DNA of 64,000 bases, taken from assembly GCA_963677375.2 (NCBI GenBank), contig CAXXIF010000009.1, positions 62,001 to 126,000 of the forward strand, in the 5' to 3' direction. The stretch's first letter is position 1, and each line of letters begins with the position of its first letter. Position numbers and translations under genes: made by a program. Below are positions 53,930-63,290 of the stretch, in pieces. Source of the DNA: Pseudaeromonas sp963677375 (GTDB lineage Bacteria > Pseudomonadota > Gammaproteobacteria > Enterobacterales > Aeromonadaceae). The notes beneath the pieces were generated by a model. It saw only the letters and a program-made list of their open reading frames with translations. It was not told the DNA's origin and searched no databases.

Positions 53930-56806
53930 TTAGCCGTGCGCCACCACGATGAAGCGCAGGGAGTCGAGCTTGAGTTGGGTTTGATCCAGCAAGTGGCCTA
54001 ACTCCTGCTGCAGCTCGCGCAGATGGTCCAGTTCGCTGTCCCGTACCGTCGGGTTGACGGCCTTGAGGGCGCTCAGACGGGTCAACTCGTTGCCAAGGGT
54101 CTGGGTCATGGTTGCGCGGGCTTCGGCCACAATCTGTTCCAAACGTGGTGTGGCAACGGCTTCAGCCTGCTGGATCAAGCCGTGGATCACCGACTGGGAC
54201 GCACCAACCAGCTTGCTGCCCAAGTGGCGGTTGACCGGGCTGAGTTGACGATCAAAGGCGTGGAATGCCACCTTGTCGCCCAGATTATTGCCGTTCTTGT
54301 CCAGCAGCAAGCGGATCGGTGTGGGAGGCAGGAAGCGGTAGAGCTGCGGGTGGCTGGCTGATTCGGCTACAAAGACCAGCTCCAGCATCAGCGCACCGGC
54401 CGGCAGCGTCTTGTTCTTCAGCAGGGCCACCGAGGTGGAGCCAATCTCCGAGCCCAGGATCAGATCGATACCGCCCCGGATCAGTGGATGATCCCAGGTG
54501 ACGAAGGTCAGATCATCCCGGGAGAGGGCTGTGCTGCGCTCGAAGGTGATGGTCATGCCATCTTCGGGCAGACCTGGGAAGCTGGGCACCAGCATGTGAT
54601 CGCCGGGCGTCAGCACCAGGGCATTCTCGCCCCGATCATCCTGCTGGATGCCGATATCATCGAACAGTTGCAGGGCGAAACTGACCAGCGCGGTCTGATC
54701 ATCCTCTTCCGCCAACTCGTCGACCAGCGCTTGAGCGCCATGGCCGCCGCCGGAGTGGATCTCCAGCAGTCGGTCTCGACCCTGTTCCAGCTTGGCTTTC
54801 AGCGCATCGTGTTCGGCGCGGGTGCGACTGAACAGCGGCTCCAGACGTTGCGGGTCCGTGACGTTGTCGGCCAGCAGGCTGAACAGTTCATCCCTTACTG
54901 ACTCGAAGACCACGCGCCCGGTGGGGCAGGTCTCTTCGAAGGCGTTCAGACCGAGGTGATACCAGTTCTGCAGCGTCTCCTGCGCGGTATCCTGCAGATA
55001 GGGAACATGGATTTCGACAATATTCAGTTGACCGATGCGATCCAGACGGCCGATGCGCTGCTCCAGCAGATCCGGATTCAGCGGCAGGTCAAACAACACC
55101 AGATGACGGGCAAACTGGAAGTTACGACCTTCGGAGCCGATCTCGGAGCAGAGCATCACCTGGGCACCGGCCTCTTCCTGAGCAAAATAGGCGGCGGCCT
55201 TGTCGCGCTCCAGCAACGACATCTCTTCGTGGAATACGGCGCCGCGGATACCCTCGCGGGTGCGCAGGGCATTTTCCAGCGTCAGGGCGGTGGCGGCTTC
55301 GGAGCAGATCACCAGCACCTTGTCGTGGCGCGCTGTTTTCAGCAGGGTCAACAGCCAGTCCACCCGTGGATCAAATTGGGTCCAGGTGGCTGCATCCCCT
55401 TCAAATTGCTGAAAAATCTTCTCCGGGTAGAGGTAGCGGCGAGCACGGGTATCGGCATCGCCACTGTTGCCACCCATCATGCCCATCACCTTGATGGCCG
55501 TCTTGTACTGCTCGGGCAGGGCCATGGGGTAGAGGTTGAGATGGCGTTCCGGGAAGCCCTGGATCGCGGAGCGGGTATTGCGGAACAGGATACGGCCGGT
55601 GCCGTGACGATCCAGCAGGGCATGCAGCAACTGTTCCCGTTGCTGGGCATCGCTCAGTGCGGCCGGGTCCAGGCCATCCAGACAATCGGTCAGCAGTTGC
55701 AGGCTGGCGGCATCCAGGTCACTGCCATCCAGCAGTTGCTGGGCGATACCCGCGATCTGGCCATAGGATTGCTCCTCGGCCAGAAAGGCGTCGTAGTCGT
55801 AGAAGCGTTCCGGGTCCAGCAGTCGCAGACGGGCGAAATGGCTCTGGTGGCCCAGCTGATCCGGGGTCGCCGTCAGCAACAAGACGCCGGGAGTCTCTTC
55901 GGCCAGCGCCTCGACAATCTGATAGGCGCGGCTGGGGGTCTCGTCATTCCACTCCAGATGGTGGGCTTCATCGACCACCAGCAGATCCCAGGGCGCGGCA
56001 TGGACTTCATCGAAACGGGCGCGCTTCTTGCGCAACCATTCCAGACTGCATATCACCAACTGTTCAGTTTCGAACGGATTCTCGGCATCGTGGGCCGACT
56101 CGACACAGCGCTCCTCGTCAAACAGCGAGAAGTGTAGATTGAAGCGACGCAACATCTCGACCAGCCACTGGTGCTGCAGAGACTCCGGCACCAGGACCAG
56201 GACGCGCTGGGCACGACCGGAGAGCAGTTGCTGATAGATGATCATGCCAGCTTCGATGGTCTTACCCAGGCCCACCTCATCAGCGAGCAGAACCCGCGGT
56301 GCATGACGATGGCCCACTTCGCGGGCTATGTGCAACTGATGGGGGATCAGGCTGACGCGACCGCTGGCCAGACCCCGGGTCGGACTGCGACGACGGGCAT
56401 GCTGGTGGACCAGGGCCTGGTAGCGCAGGCTGAAACGGGAGAGGCGGTCAATCTGACCGGCAAATAACCGATCCTGAGGCTTATTAAATTTGAGGAAGTG
56501 ACTTAAGAACACCTCCTTGAGACTGGCCTGTTCCTGAGTATCTAGCCGGATGCCGTGATACACCAGCAGGCCACCCTGTTCGTCGATGGCATCGATCTCT
56601 AACTGCCACTCGTCGTGACTGGTAATGGTATCGCCCACATGAAATTGCACCCGGGTCACCGGGGCATCGTCCTTGGCATAAATTCGGTTCTCGCCACTGG
56701 CGGGGAACAGCAGGGTAACCATGCGTCCTTCCAGAGCAACCACGGTACCCAGACCCAGATCGGTCTCGGTATCACTAATCCAACGCTGGCCAAGTGCAAA
56801 AGGCAT
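53930..56806 (-). CDS. rapA: RNA polymerase-associated SWI2/SNF2 ATPase RapA
   Basis: 958 residues (E. coli 968). N-terminus MPFALGQRWISDTETDLGLG with tandem Tudor-like domains (about 1-110), SNF2 helicase domain with Walker A ADEVGLGKTIEAG, DEAHH box (about 275-279), SATPD motif and C-terminal helicase lobe with LCSEIGSEGRNFQF and RIGRLDRIGQ. It recycles stalled RNA polymerase. Start at ATG 56804-56806 (GGAG upstream), which gives the canonical N-terminus. Monocistronic or with rluA. Confidence 0.96.
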   Translation of the reverse strand: MPFALGQRWISDTETDLGLGTVVALEGRMVTLLFPASGENRIYAKDDAPVTRVQFHVGDTITSHDEWQLEIDAIDEQGGLLVYHGIRLDTQEQASLKEVFLSHFLKFNKPQDRLFAGQIDRLSRFSLRYQALVHQHARRRSPTRGLASGRVSLIPHQLHIAREVGHRHAPRVLLADEVGLGKTIEAGMIIYQQLLSGRAQRVLVLVPESLQHQWLVEMLRRFNLHFSLFDEERCVESAHDAENPFETEQLVICSLEWLRKKRARFDEVHAAPWDLLVVDEAHHLEWNDETPSRAYQIVEALAEETPGVLLLTATPDQLGHQSHFARLRLLDPERFYDYDAFLAEEQSYGQIAGIAQQLLDGSDLDAASLQLLTDCLDGLDPAALSDAQQREQLLHALLDRHGTGRILFRNTRSAIQGFPERHLNLYPMALPEQYKTAIKVMGMMGGNSGDADTRARRYLYPEKIFQQFEGDAATWTQFDPRVDWLLTLLKTARHDKVLVICSEAATALTLENALRTREGIRGAVFHEEMSLLERDKAAAYFAQEEAGAQVMLCSEIGSEGRNFQFARHLVLFDLPLNPDLLEQRIGRLDRIGQLNIVEIHVPYLQDTAQETLQNWYHLGLNAFEETCPTGRVVFESVRDELFSLLADNVTDPQRLEPLFSRTRAEHDALKAKLEQGRDRLLEIHSGGGHGAQALVDELAEEDDQTALVSFALQLFDDIGIQQDDRGENALVLTPGDHMLVPSFPGLPEDGMTITFERSTALSRDDLTFVTWDHPLIRGGIDLILGSEIGSTSVALLKNKTLPAGALMLELVFVAESASHPQLYRFLPPTPIRLLLDKNGNNLGDKVAFHAFDRQLSPVNRHLGSKLVGASQSVIHGLIQQAEAVATPRLEQIVAEARATMTQTLGNELTRLSALKAVNPTVRDSELDHLRELQQELGHLLDQTQLKLDSLRFIVVAHG

Positions 56807-57158
56807 TAACAACTCCAAAGCCACACAGAAAAACTGAGGGAAAACTTACGGGAAAAATGGCGCGCTATGGTACATGAAGCGCGGTTTGTGATCATCTGGC
56901 GTCTGCATTCCGATACGCCGCGCTTACAAATTGCAACTTGCGACTGGGCCCTGCAGTGGCGTCAAGGTCCGGGTGTCGCGACCGCGCTACGGATAGGGGC
57001 AGCGCTGTCATGATATGAGGGTAGCTGTGCCGCTTCTGGATCACCAAGCCCTCTTCCGGAACCGTGGTTCTGGGAAAAACCCTGCATTAGCTCTGTATTC
57101 TCCGGCTGTGTTTGCGGCTAGATTGAAAGCAGAGGCGGCCAATCGAGGAGCTTTGATT

Positions 57159-57920
57159 ATGACGGACTGGGTAGCAGGGCGGGTCATCCAGATGACGCAC
57201 TGGACCGACAAGCTATTTTCGCTGCGCGTCGAGGCGGAATTGGCCCCCTATGTGGCCGGCCAGTTCACCCGGCTGGCATTGGAGTTGAGCGATGAGACCA
57301 CCCTCGAACAGCAACGGGTCGCCCACGCCTACTCCTTTGTGAATCCACCGGGGGTAGGCTACCACGAGTTCTATGTGGTGATGATCCCGAAGGGAAGATT
57401 GACTCCCCATCTGCAACAACTGCGGGTGGGCGATAGCCTTTGGCTGGCGCGGCAGGCCAGCGGTTTTCTGACGCTGGACGAGTTACCCGCCGGACGCGAT
57501 CTGTGGATGCTGGCCACAGGTACGGCCATAGGCCCCTTTTTGTCGCTGTTGGCCGAGGGACAGGTCTTCGAGCGCTTCGAGCGGCTGGTGTTGGCTCATG
57601 GGGTGCGGCTGGGCGCAGAGTTAAGTTATTCCTCACTGATAAGCGAGTTGCTCACCCGCTGGGCGGGGCGGTTGCAGTTTGTGCCTTTTGTTACCCGGGA
57701 GGCGTGGGCGGAAGGTATTCATGGCCGCATTCCGGATGCCATTGTGGATGGACGTTTTGAGGCTCATGTCGGTCTGCGGCTGGAGCCAGCTACCAGCCAG
57801 GTGATGTTGTGTGGCAACCCTGCCATGGTCAAAGAGACGTTGCAGGTGCTGCAAGCTCGGGGCTTGCGCAAACACTTGCGGCGCGAGCCGGGCCAGATCA
57901 GCATGGAGAATTACTGGTAA
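57159..57920 (+). CDS. fpr: Ferredoxin/flavodoxin-NADP+ reductase
   Basis: 253 residues (E. coli Fpr 248). FAD domain: MTDWVAGRVIQMTHWTDKLF, YVAGQFTRLAL, RVAHAYSFVNPP (FAD-binding RxYS form); NADP domain: LWMLATGTAIGPFLSLL, LVLAHGVRLGAELSY, VMLCGNPAMV and an aromatic C-terminus SMENYW. It links NADPH to flavodoxin, for example for class III reductase, biotin synthase or oxidative stress. ATG 57159 with GAGGAG eight bases upstream is clearly the start. Confidence 0.94.
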   Translation: MTDWVAGRVIQMTHWTDKLFSLRVEAELAPYVAGQFTRLALELSDETTLEQQRVAHAYSFVNPPGVGYHEFYVVMIPKGRLTPHLQQLRVGDSLWLARQASGFLTLDELPAGRDLWMLATGTAIGPFLSLLAEGQVFERFERLVLAHGVRLGAELSYSSLISELLTRWAGRLQFVPFVTREAWAEGIHGRIPDAIVDGRFEAHVGLRLEPATSQVMLCGNPAMVKETLQVLQARGLRKHLRREPGQISMENYW

Positions 57921-57952
57921 ACGAGGTGCGTTACCCTGAGGCCCCCTGCCGT

Positions 57953-58120
57953 CTAGCGGGTCAACCACATCAGCAGGCTGAGCAGGGCGGCCAGTCCGCC
58001 ACCCAGGCCTATGATCCAGTAGAACCCTTTGACTCCCTGCCGCAGCGGGACCCGCATCCACAGCAGGAAGATGAGCCAGATCAGGGCCAGCAACAGGGGT
58101 AACAGAAAGAGTCTGGTCAT
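57953..58120 (-). CDS. Small two-helix membrane protein, 55 residues
   Basis: ATG at 58118-58120, TAG at 57953-57955. The product starts MTRLFLLPLLLALIWLIFLL and ends with LLSLLMWLTR. Hydrophobic segments are at about 3-22 and 33-52, joined by a basic loop (MRVPLRQGVKGF), an inner-membrane hairpin with both ends in the cytoplasm or periplasm. No recognisable ribosome site, so confidence is moderate. It is convergent with fpr. Too short for routine annotation; no family known to me. Confidence 0.5.
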   Translation of the reverse strand: MTRLFLLPLLLALIWLIFLLWMRVPLRQGVKGFYWIIGLGGGLAALLSLLMWLTR

Positions 58121-58256
58121 GGTTGGTGCGGCCTTGTATCCTCGGGAACATTCTTGCTGAATTGTAACCTCGGACTCTCGTTATGACTCAATTCCAGATC
58201 ACGGCCTCCAGTGCTGTGCATCCATTGCCCGGCCCGTTGCGGCGTGCCGCCTGCCG

Positions 58257-58691
58257 ATGCTGACGATGGACTGGCAAAGCTGGGGGCTGCTGGCGAGTGC
58301 CTATACCTCGGCCACCCTGCTACCCGGTAGCTCCGAATTGGCGCTGGGGGCTCTGCTGGTGCAAGCCCCGCAGCAATGGGTGTGGTGGCTGGGTGTGGCG
58401 ACTGTGGGGAATGTGCTGGGCTCCATGACCAGTTGGGGCATGGGGTACTGGCTGGCGTGTTATCGGCCGTTGCGGCAATTTGGCGAATCGGCTCAACATA
58501 AGGCTCTGGGCTGGTTGCAGCGTTATGGGTACTGGTCATTGTTATTGGCCTGGCTGCCGGTAGTGGGAGACCCGCTCTGTCTGTTGGCGGGCTGGCTACG
58601 CTGGTCATTCTGGATCTCTTTCGTCCTGATCCTGATGGGCAAGACGGTGCGTTATCTGTTGATTGTCATGACGATGGGTCTGTTGTTCTGA
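58257..58691 (+). CDS. YqaA/DedA-like inner-membrane protein
   Basis: 144 residues with about four to five membrane segments. The YqaA signature is present: LPGSSELALGALLV (about 22-35), GNVLGSMTSWGMGYWL, RYGYWSLLLAWLPVVGDPLCLLAGWLRW. YqaA is a short relative of the DedA/VTT fold proposed in lipid scrambling or transport. Either ATG 58257 or 58266 could be used. Upstream 100 bases hold no other gene. Confidence 0.85.
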   Translation: MLTMDWQSWGLLASAYTSATLLPGSSELALGALLVQAPQQWVWWLGVATVGNVLGSMTSWGMGYWLACYRPLRQFGESAQHKALGWLQRYGYWSLLLAWLPVVGDPLCLLAGWLRWSFWISFVLILMGKTVRYLLIVMTMGLLF

Positions 58692-58735
58692 AGACTTGCG
58701 TTTCATATGGTGTTTGGCATCGAGAGGTTGTAGTG

Positions 58736-61600
58736 ATGCGTTCTATTCTGGCCCGCTGTGGTCTGGCCCGTTGTGGCTTGTTGTGTGTGTTGCTCAGTGG
58801 TGGTCTGTATGCACCCGTGAGCGGGGCGGCGCCAACGCTCGTCTCCGAACAGGCCGCAACTCCCGGCTCCTTGTCGATCCCCTATCAGATGTATCGGTTG
58901 CCGAATGGTCTGACGCTGATCCTGCACCCGGATCACTCCGATCCCCTGGTGCATGTCAACGTCACCTACCATGTGGGCTCGGCGCGAGAGGTGCAGGGGA
59001 TGACCGGCTTTGCCCACTTCTTCGAGCACATGATGTTCCAGGGCTCCAAGCATGTGGGCGATCAGCAGCACTTCAAGTTGATCGAAGAGGCAGGTGGAAC
59101 CGTGAATGGCTCGACCGGCCAGGACATCACTCACTACTACCAGACTGTCCCCGCCAACGAGCTGGAAAAGGTGTTATGGCTGGAAGCGGATCGCATGGGG
59201 TTCCTGCTCGATGCGGTGAGCCAGAAGAAGTTCGAGATCCAGCGCGCGACGGTAAAAAATGAACGGGCCCAGCGCATGGACAACCAGCCCTATGGCCGGG
59301 TGAGCGAAGTCAATGGCGAGTCACTCTACCCGCGAGAGCATCCCTATTCCTGGGATACCATAGGGTATGTGGATGATTTGAACCGGGTCGATGTCAATGA
59401 TCTCAAGCGTTTCTTCCTGCGTTGGTATGGCCCGAACAACGCGACCCTGACCATAGGCGGCGACTTCAAACCGGCGCAGGCACTGGCCTGGGCCGAGCGC
59501 TACTTTGCGCCTATTCCCGCAGGTCCCGAGGTCAGCAAACCGGCGCCCCAGCCGGTGACGCTGCCAGCGGATCGGTATGTCACCCTGGAAGATGCCATCC
59601 AGCAACCGGCGTTGCTGATCACCATCCCGACTCATGTCACCGGGGGAAGTCAGGATGAGGCCGCACTGGATGTTCTGGCCCAGGTGCTGGCTGGCTCCAA
59701 GAATGCGCTGTTTTATCAGGAGTTGGTCAAGCCCGGTCTGGCGGTGCAGGCCAATGCCTCCTTCGATTGCCGTGAATTGGACTGCACTCTGAGTCTGACG
59801 GTATTGCCGAATGTCAGCAAAGTGCAGAGTCTCAAACCCCTGGCTGACAAGGTGACGGCGATTCTGGATCGCTTCGCGCTACGGGGCGTGCAACCGGAGG
59901 ATCTGGCGCGCATCAAGGGTGGACTTCATGCGCAGGCTGTCTGGCGGCTGGAGAGCGTGGAGGAGAAGGTCAACGCCCTGGCCTATGGTCAGGTCATGGA
60001 GGGCGATCCCAATGCCAGCCTGCACTTCTTGCAGCGTCTGGAGGCGGTGAGCGCCGACCAGGTGATGACTGCTTATCGCCAGCATATCGCCGATCGGCAC
60101 AAAGTGCTGTTGAGCGTGGTCCCCAAGGGCGAAACCCGGTGGGCTGTTGCCACACAGAACTATGTTCCCGAGCCGCGCACCTTGGCTCCCCATCAGACCG
60201 TGACCGAACCGGCGTTACGGACGGTGAAAGATAACTTCGATCGCAGCCGCATGCCAACCAGTGGCCCGGCATTGACCATGCCAGTGCCCGATGTCTGGCG
60301 CCAGAAACTGGACTCGCAGATCGAGGTATTGGGGAGTGTCAATCGGGAAATCCCCGCCGTCTCCCTGACGATTACCTTGCCCGGTGGTCGTCGGGTGGAA
60401 TCGGCATCTCAGGCTGGGCTTGCGAATCTGACCGCCTTGATGGTGCGACAAGGTACGAAGCGACTGACCGGGGAACAACTCAGCGATGAGCTGGAGCGGC
60501 TTGGGTCTGGGATACGCATTTCGGCGGGTATGTACAATACGGCGATTACCATTTCATCCCTGACCGAAAACCTGCCGCAGACTCTGGCCTTGGTGCAGGA
60601 GCTGCTGAGCAGCCCGGGGTTCCGTGACAGTGATTTTATCCGCCTGAAGAACCAGCTGATCCAGGCGCGGCAACAGAGTGAGCGGGAGCCGGACACCCTG
60701 GCGGATAATGCCTTCAATCGCCTGATCTATGGGCCATCATCGCCGCTGTCCGAGCCAGATGATGGCTTTATCTCCACCCTCAAGCAGCTTACGCTGGCTG
60801 ATGTGCGTCACTACTACGACCAGTATTACCATACGGCGGGCGGTGTTGTGGTGGTGGTCGGCGATATTGCACAAGCCGAACTGATACCGCAGCTGGCGTT
60901 TCTCACGCAACGGGAAGGGAAGGCCACCTCGTTGCCCAGTCTGAAGCCCACCGAGCCCGAGGCCAAACCGGGGATCTATCTGGTGGATGTGCCCCATGCG
61001 GTGCAATCGACCCTGCGGGTCGGACGGCGGGCGCTGCCTTATGACGCCACCGGGGACTATTTCCGCGCTCAGTTGATGAACTTCAGCCTGGGAGGCAACT
61101 TCAACAGCCGGATCAATCTGATGCTGCGTGAAGAGAAAGGCTATACCTATGGGGCCAACAGCAGCTTCAATGGCTATCGGGATGTCGGCGAGTTTGTGGT
61201 GAGTTCAGATGTGCGTGCCGATGCCACGACGGATGCTTTGCGTCAGTTATTCAAAATTTCTGACGCCTACCGCACCAGTGGGCCGAGTTCCGAGGAGCTG
61301 GCCTATTTGAAATCGGCGTTCTCGCGACAGGATGTGCTTTCTTACGAGACCCTCGGCCAGAAGGCGGATTTCCTGCTATCGCTGGCGACTCTGAAACAGC
61401 AACCGGATTACATTCTGCGTCAGCAACAGCTGGTGCAACGGGTAACGAGTGATCAGTTACAGCAGCAGGCGGCTCGTTGGCTGGACCCGAGCCAGATGGT
61501 GGTGGTGGTCGTAGGTGATGCGCAACACCTTGAAAAATCGCTGGCCGGACTCCACCTTCCCATTTATCGCTATTCATCGAAACAGGCTGCAGGCATCTGA
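58736..61600 (+). CDS. M16-family zinc metallopeptidase, periplasmic
   Basis: 954 residues, two M16 pairs (N and C halves). Signal peptide with GLLCVLLSGGLYAPVSGAA. The active-site inverted zinc motif H-x-x-E-H is in GFAHFFEHMMFQG (about 95-107), with the third ligand Glu expected near VKNERAQRMDN. The C-half (about 500-950) lacks the zinc motif, as usual for the non-catalytic half, and ends with SLATLKQQPDYILRQQQL. Probably a pitrilysin/PqqL-like peptidase degrading peptides in the periplasm. ATG at 58736 or GTG at 58733; GAGAGG upstream. Confidence 0.9.
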   Translation: MRSILARCGLARCGLLCVLLSGGLYAPVSGAAPTLVSEQAATPGSLSIPYQMYRLPNGLTLILHPDHSDPLVHVNVTYHVGSAREVQGMTGFAHFFEHMMFQGSKHVGDQQHFKLIEEAGGTVNGSTGQDITHYYQTVPANELEKVLWLEADRMGFLLDAVSQKKFEIQRATVKNERAQRMDNQPYGRVSEVNGESLYPREHPYSWDTIGYVDDLNRVDVNDLKRFFLRWYGPNNATLTIGGDFKPAQALAWAERYFAPIPAGPEVSKPAPQPVTLPADRYVTLEDAIQQPALLITIPTHVTGGSQDEAALDVLAQVLAGSKNALFYQELVKPGLAVQANASFDCRELDCTLSLTVLPNVSKVQSLKPLADKVTAILDRFALRGVQPEDLARIKGGLHAQAVWRLESVEEKVNALAYGQVMEGDPNASLHFLQRLEAVSADQVMTAYRQHIADRHKVLLSVVPKGETRWAVATQNYVPEPRTLAPHQTVTEPALRTVKDNFDRSRMPTSGPALTMPVPDVWRQKLDSQIEVLGSVNREIPAVSLTITLPGGRRVESASQAGLANLTALMVRQGTKRLTGEQLSDELERLGSGIRISAGMYNTAITISSLTENLPQTLALVQELLSSPGFRDSDFIRLKNQLIQARQQSEREPDTLADNAFNRLIYGPSSPLSEPDDGFISTLKQLTLADVRHYYDQYYHTAGGVVVVVGDIAQAELIPQLAFLTQREGKATSLPSLKPTEPEAKPGIYLVDVPHAVQSTLRVGRRALPYDATGDYFRAQLMNFSLGGNFNSRINLMLREEKGYTYGANSSFNGYRDVGEFVVSSDVRADATTDALRQLFKISDAYRTSGPSSEELAYLKSAFSRQDVLSYETLGQKADFLLSLATLKQQPDYILRQQQLVQRVTSDQLQQQAARWLDPSQMVVVVVGDAQHLEKSLAGLHLPIYRYSSKQAAGI

Positions 61601-61626
61601 AGACGCCGGGCTGATTAAGGAACTGT

Positions 61627-63204
61627 ATGATCTCAGAGGTTTCATTGGCGGATATGCTCGAGCAGCTCAATACCGCAGAGCGGATTGGCTCGGTGCGGGG
61701 CATCCGGCGCGGCATAGAGCGGGAAGGGTTGCGTATTACCCCGGAGGGACATCTGTCTCAGCATGACCATCCACGGGTTCTTGGCGCGGCCCTGACTCAT
61801 CCCAATATCACGACGGATTATTCGGAAAGTCTGATGGAGTTCATTACTCCCGCCTCTGATTCGATGGACACGCTGCTGTCCCAGCTGGGGGATATTCATC
61901 GTTACACGGTGCAGCATCTGGGTGAGGAGCGGTTGTGGCCGCTGTCGATGCCTTGCTTCATCGGTGGGGAAGAGAGCATTCGCCTGGCCCAATATGGCAG
62001 TTCCAATCTGGGCCGCATGAAGACCTTGTATCGGCAGGGGTTGCATCACAGATATGGCAGCCTGATGCAGGTGATCGCCGGCGTGCACTACAACTTCTCC
62101 ATGCCTGACAGTTTCTGGAGCGAATGGCAGGATGTGCGGGGGGTGCGTTGCCAGTGCAAGCGCTTCATCTCCGATGGTTACATGGGACTGATCCGCAACG
62201 TTTATCGCTTCGGCTGGTTAATTCCCTATCTGTTTGGCGCCTCTCCAGCGTTGTGCAGCTCCTTCCTGCAGGGGCGCGAGACCGGATTACCATTCCAGAA
62301 ATTGGGCAAGGGGACCCTGTATTTGCCTTATGCGACCTCGCTGCGACTCTCGGATCTGGGGTATACCAATAAGGCTCAGGCCAGCCTGGGTATCAACCAC
62401 GACAACCTGGATAGCTATCTGATGAGTGTGCGCCGCGCCCTGCGAACCAAAGCCGATGAATTCGTCGCGCTGGGGGTCAAGGTGGACGGGGTCTACCGGC
62501 AGCTCAACGATAATGTGCTGCAACTGGAAAATGAACTCTATGCTCCTATCCGTCCTAAACGTTCCCCTCGAGACGGTGAGCGCACCCTGACGGCGCTGGA
62601 ACACCGTGGCATTGAATATATCGAACTGCGGACTCTGGATATCAACCCCTTCAGTCCGTTGGGTGTCGATGTCCAGCAACTGCGGTTTCTGGATCTGTTT
62701 TTGGTCTGGTGTTTGCTCAAACCCTCCGCCCCGCTGGGGGAGGAGGAGAACCGTCGCAACCGCCACAATCTGACCCAGGTGGTGCTCGAAGGGCGTCGTC
62801 CGGGATTGATGTTGCAGGCCGAGAGCGGGGAGCTCTCCCTGCGGGCCTGGGGGGACCAGTTGTTTGATGAATTGCAGCAGGTGGCCCAGTTGCTGGATCG
62901 TGCCTATGGCCGGGTGCAGTACCAGATTGCCCTGCAGGCACAAAAAGAGAAGCTGCATGATCCCAGCCAGACGTTGTCGGCTCGCCTACTCGACCATCTG
63001 GTGAGTCATAACATGGATAACGGGGCCTATGGCCGCGAGTTGGCAGAGAGCTATCGCCAGCAACTGCGGGGCGAGGATCTCACTTTCTGGGATGGCGCCT
63101 ACTTTGCCGATGAGGCTCACGCTTCCCTAGCCAAGCAGCAGGAGATTGAAGCCACCGACCATAACAGCTTCGATGCCTTTCTCGAAAACTACCTGTCCCA
63201 CTGA
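61627..63204 (+). CDS. gshA: Glutamate-cysteine ligase
   Basis: 525 residues (E. coli 518). GCL class 1: GSVRGIRRGIEREGLRITPEG, the DYSESLMEFITP motif, MPCFIGGEESIRLAQYGSSNLGRMKTLYR, GVHYNFSMPDSFW, and the C-terminal SHNMDNGAYGRELAESYR. It makes gamma-glutamylcysteine, first step of glutathione. Starts 26 bp after the M16 gene, perhaps co-transcribed. Shared terminator with bamD at 63238. Confidence 0.96.
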   Translation: MISEVSLADMLEQLNTAERIGSVRGIRRGIEREGLRITPEGHLSQHDHPRVLGAALTHPNITTDYSESLMEFITPASDSMDTLLSQLGDIHRYTVQHLGEERLWPLSMPCFIGGEESIRLAQYGSSNLGRMKTLYRQGLHHRYGSLMQVIAGVHYNFSMPDSFWSEWQDVRGVRCQCKRFISDGYMGLIRNVYRFGWLIPYLFGASPALCSSFLQGRETGLPFQKLGKGTLYLPYATSLRLSDLGYTNKAQASLGINHDNLDSYLMSVRRALRTKADEFVALGVKVDGVYRQLNDNVLQLENELYAPIRPKRSPRDGERTLTALEHRGIEYIELRTLDINPFSPLGVDVQQLRFLDLFLVWCLLKPSAPLGEEENRRNRHNLTQVVLEGRRPGLMLQAESGELSLRAWGDQLFDELQQVAQLLDRAYGRVQYQIALQAQKEKLHDPSQTLSARLLDHLVSHNMDNGAYGRELAESYRQQLRGEDLTFWDGAYFADEAHASLAKQQEIEATDHNSFDAFLENYLSH

Positions 63205-63237
63205 ACGGAACAGGTTGTTCAGGCCACCGCAACCAAT

Positions 63238-63271
63238 AAAAAACGCCGACTGATGAGTCGGCGTTTTTTTT
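63238..63271. terminator. Bidirectional terminator between gshA and bamD
   Basis: A-tract, AACGCCGACT / AGTCGGCGTT with loop GATG, then T8; works on both strands for the convergent genes. Confidence 0.92.
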
Positions 63272-63290
63272 AGGCTTACTGATATCGGCG

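Noticed and set aside
54956..56137. 393-codon plus-strand frame opposite rapA
   Set aside because: Full overlap with a conserved essential-type gene; high-GC antisense frame with no ribosome site or recognisable domain.
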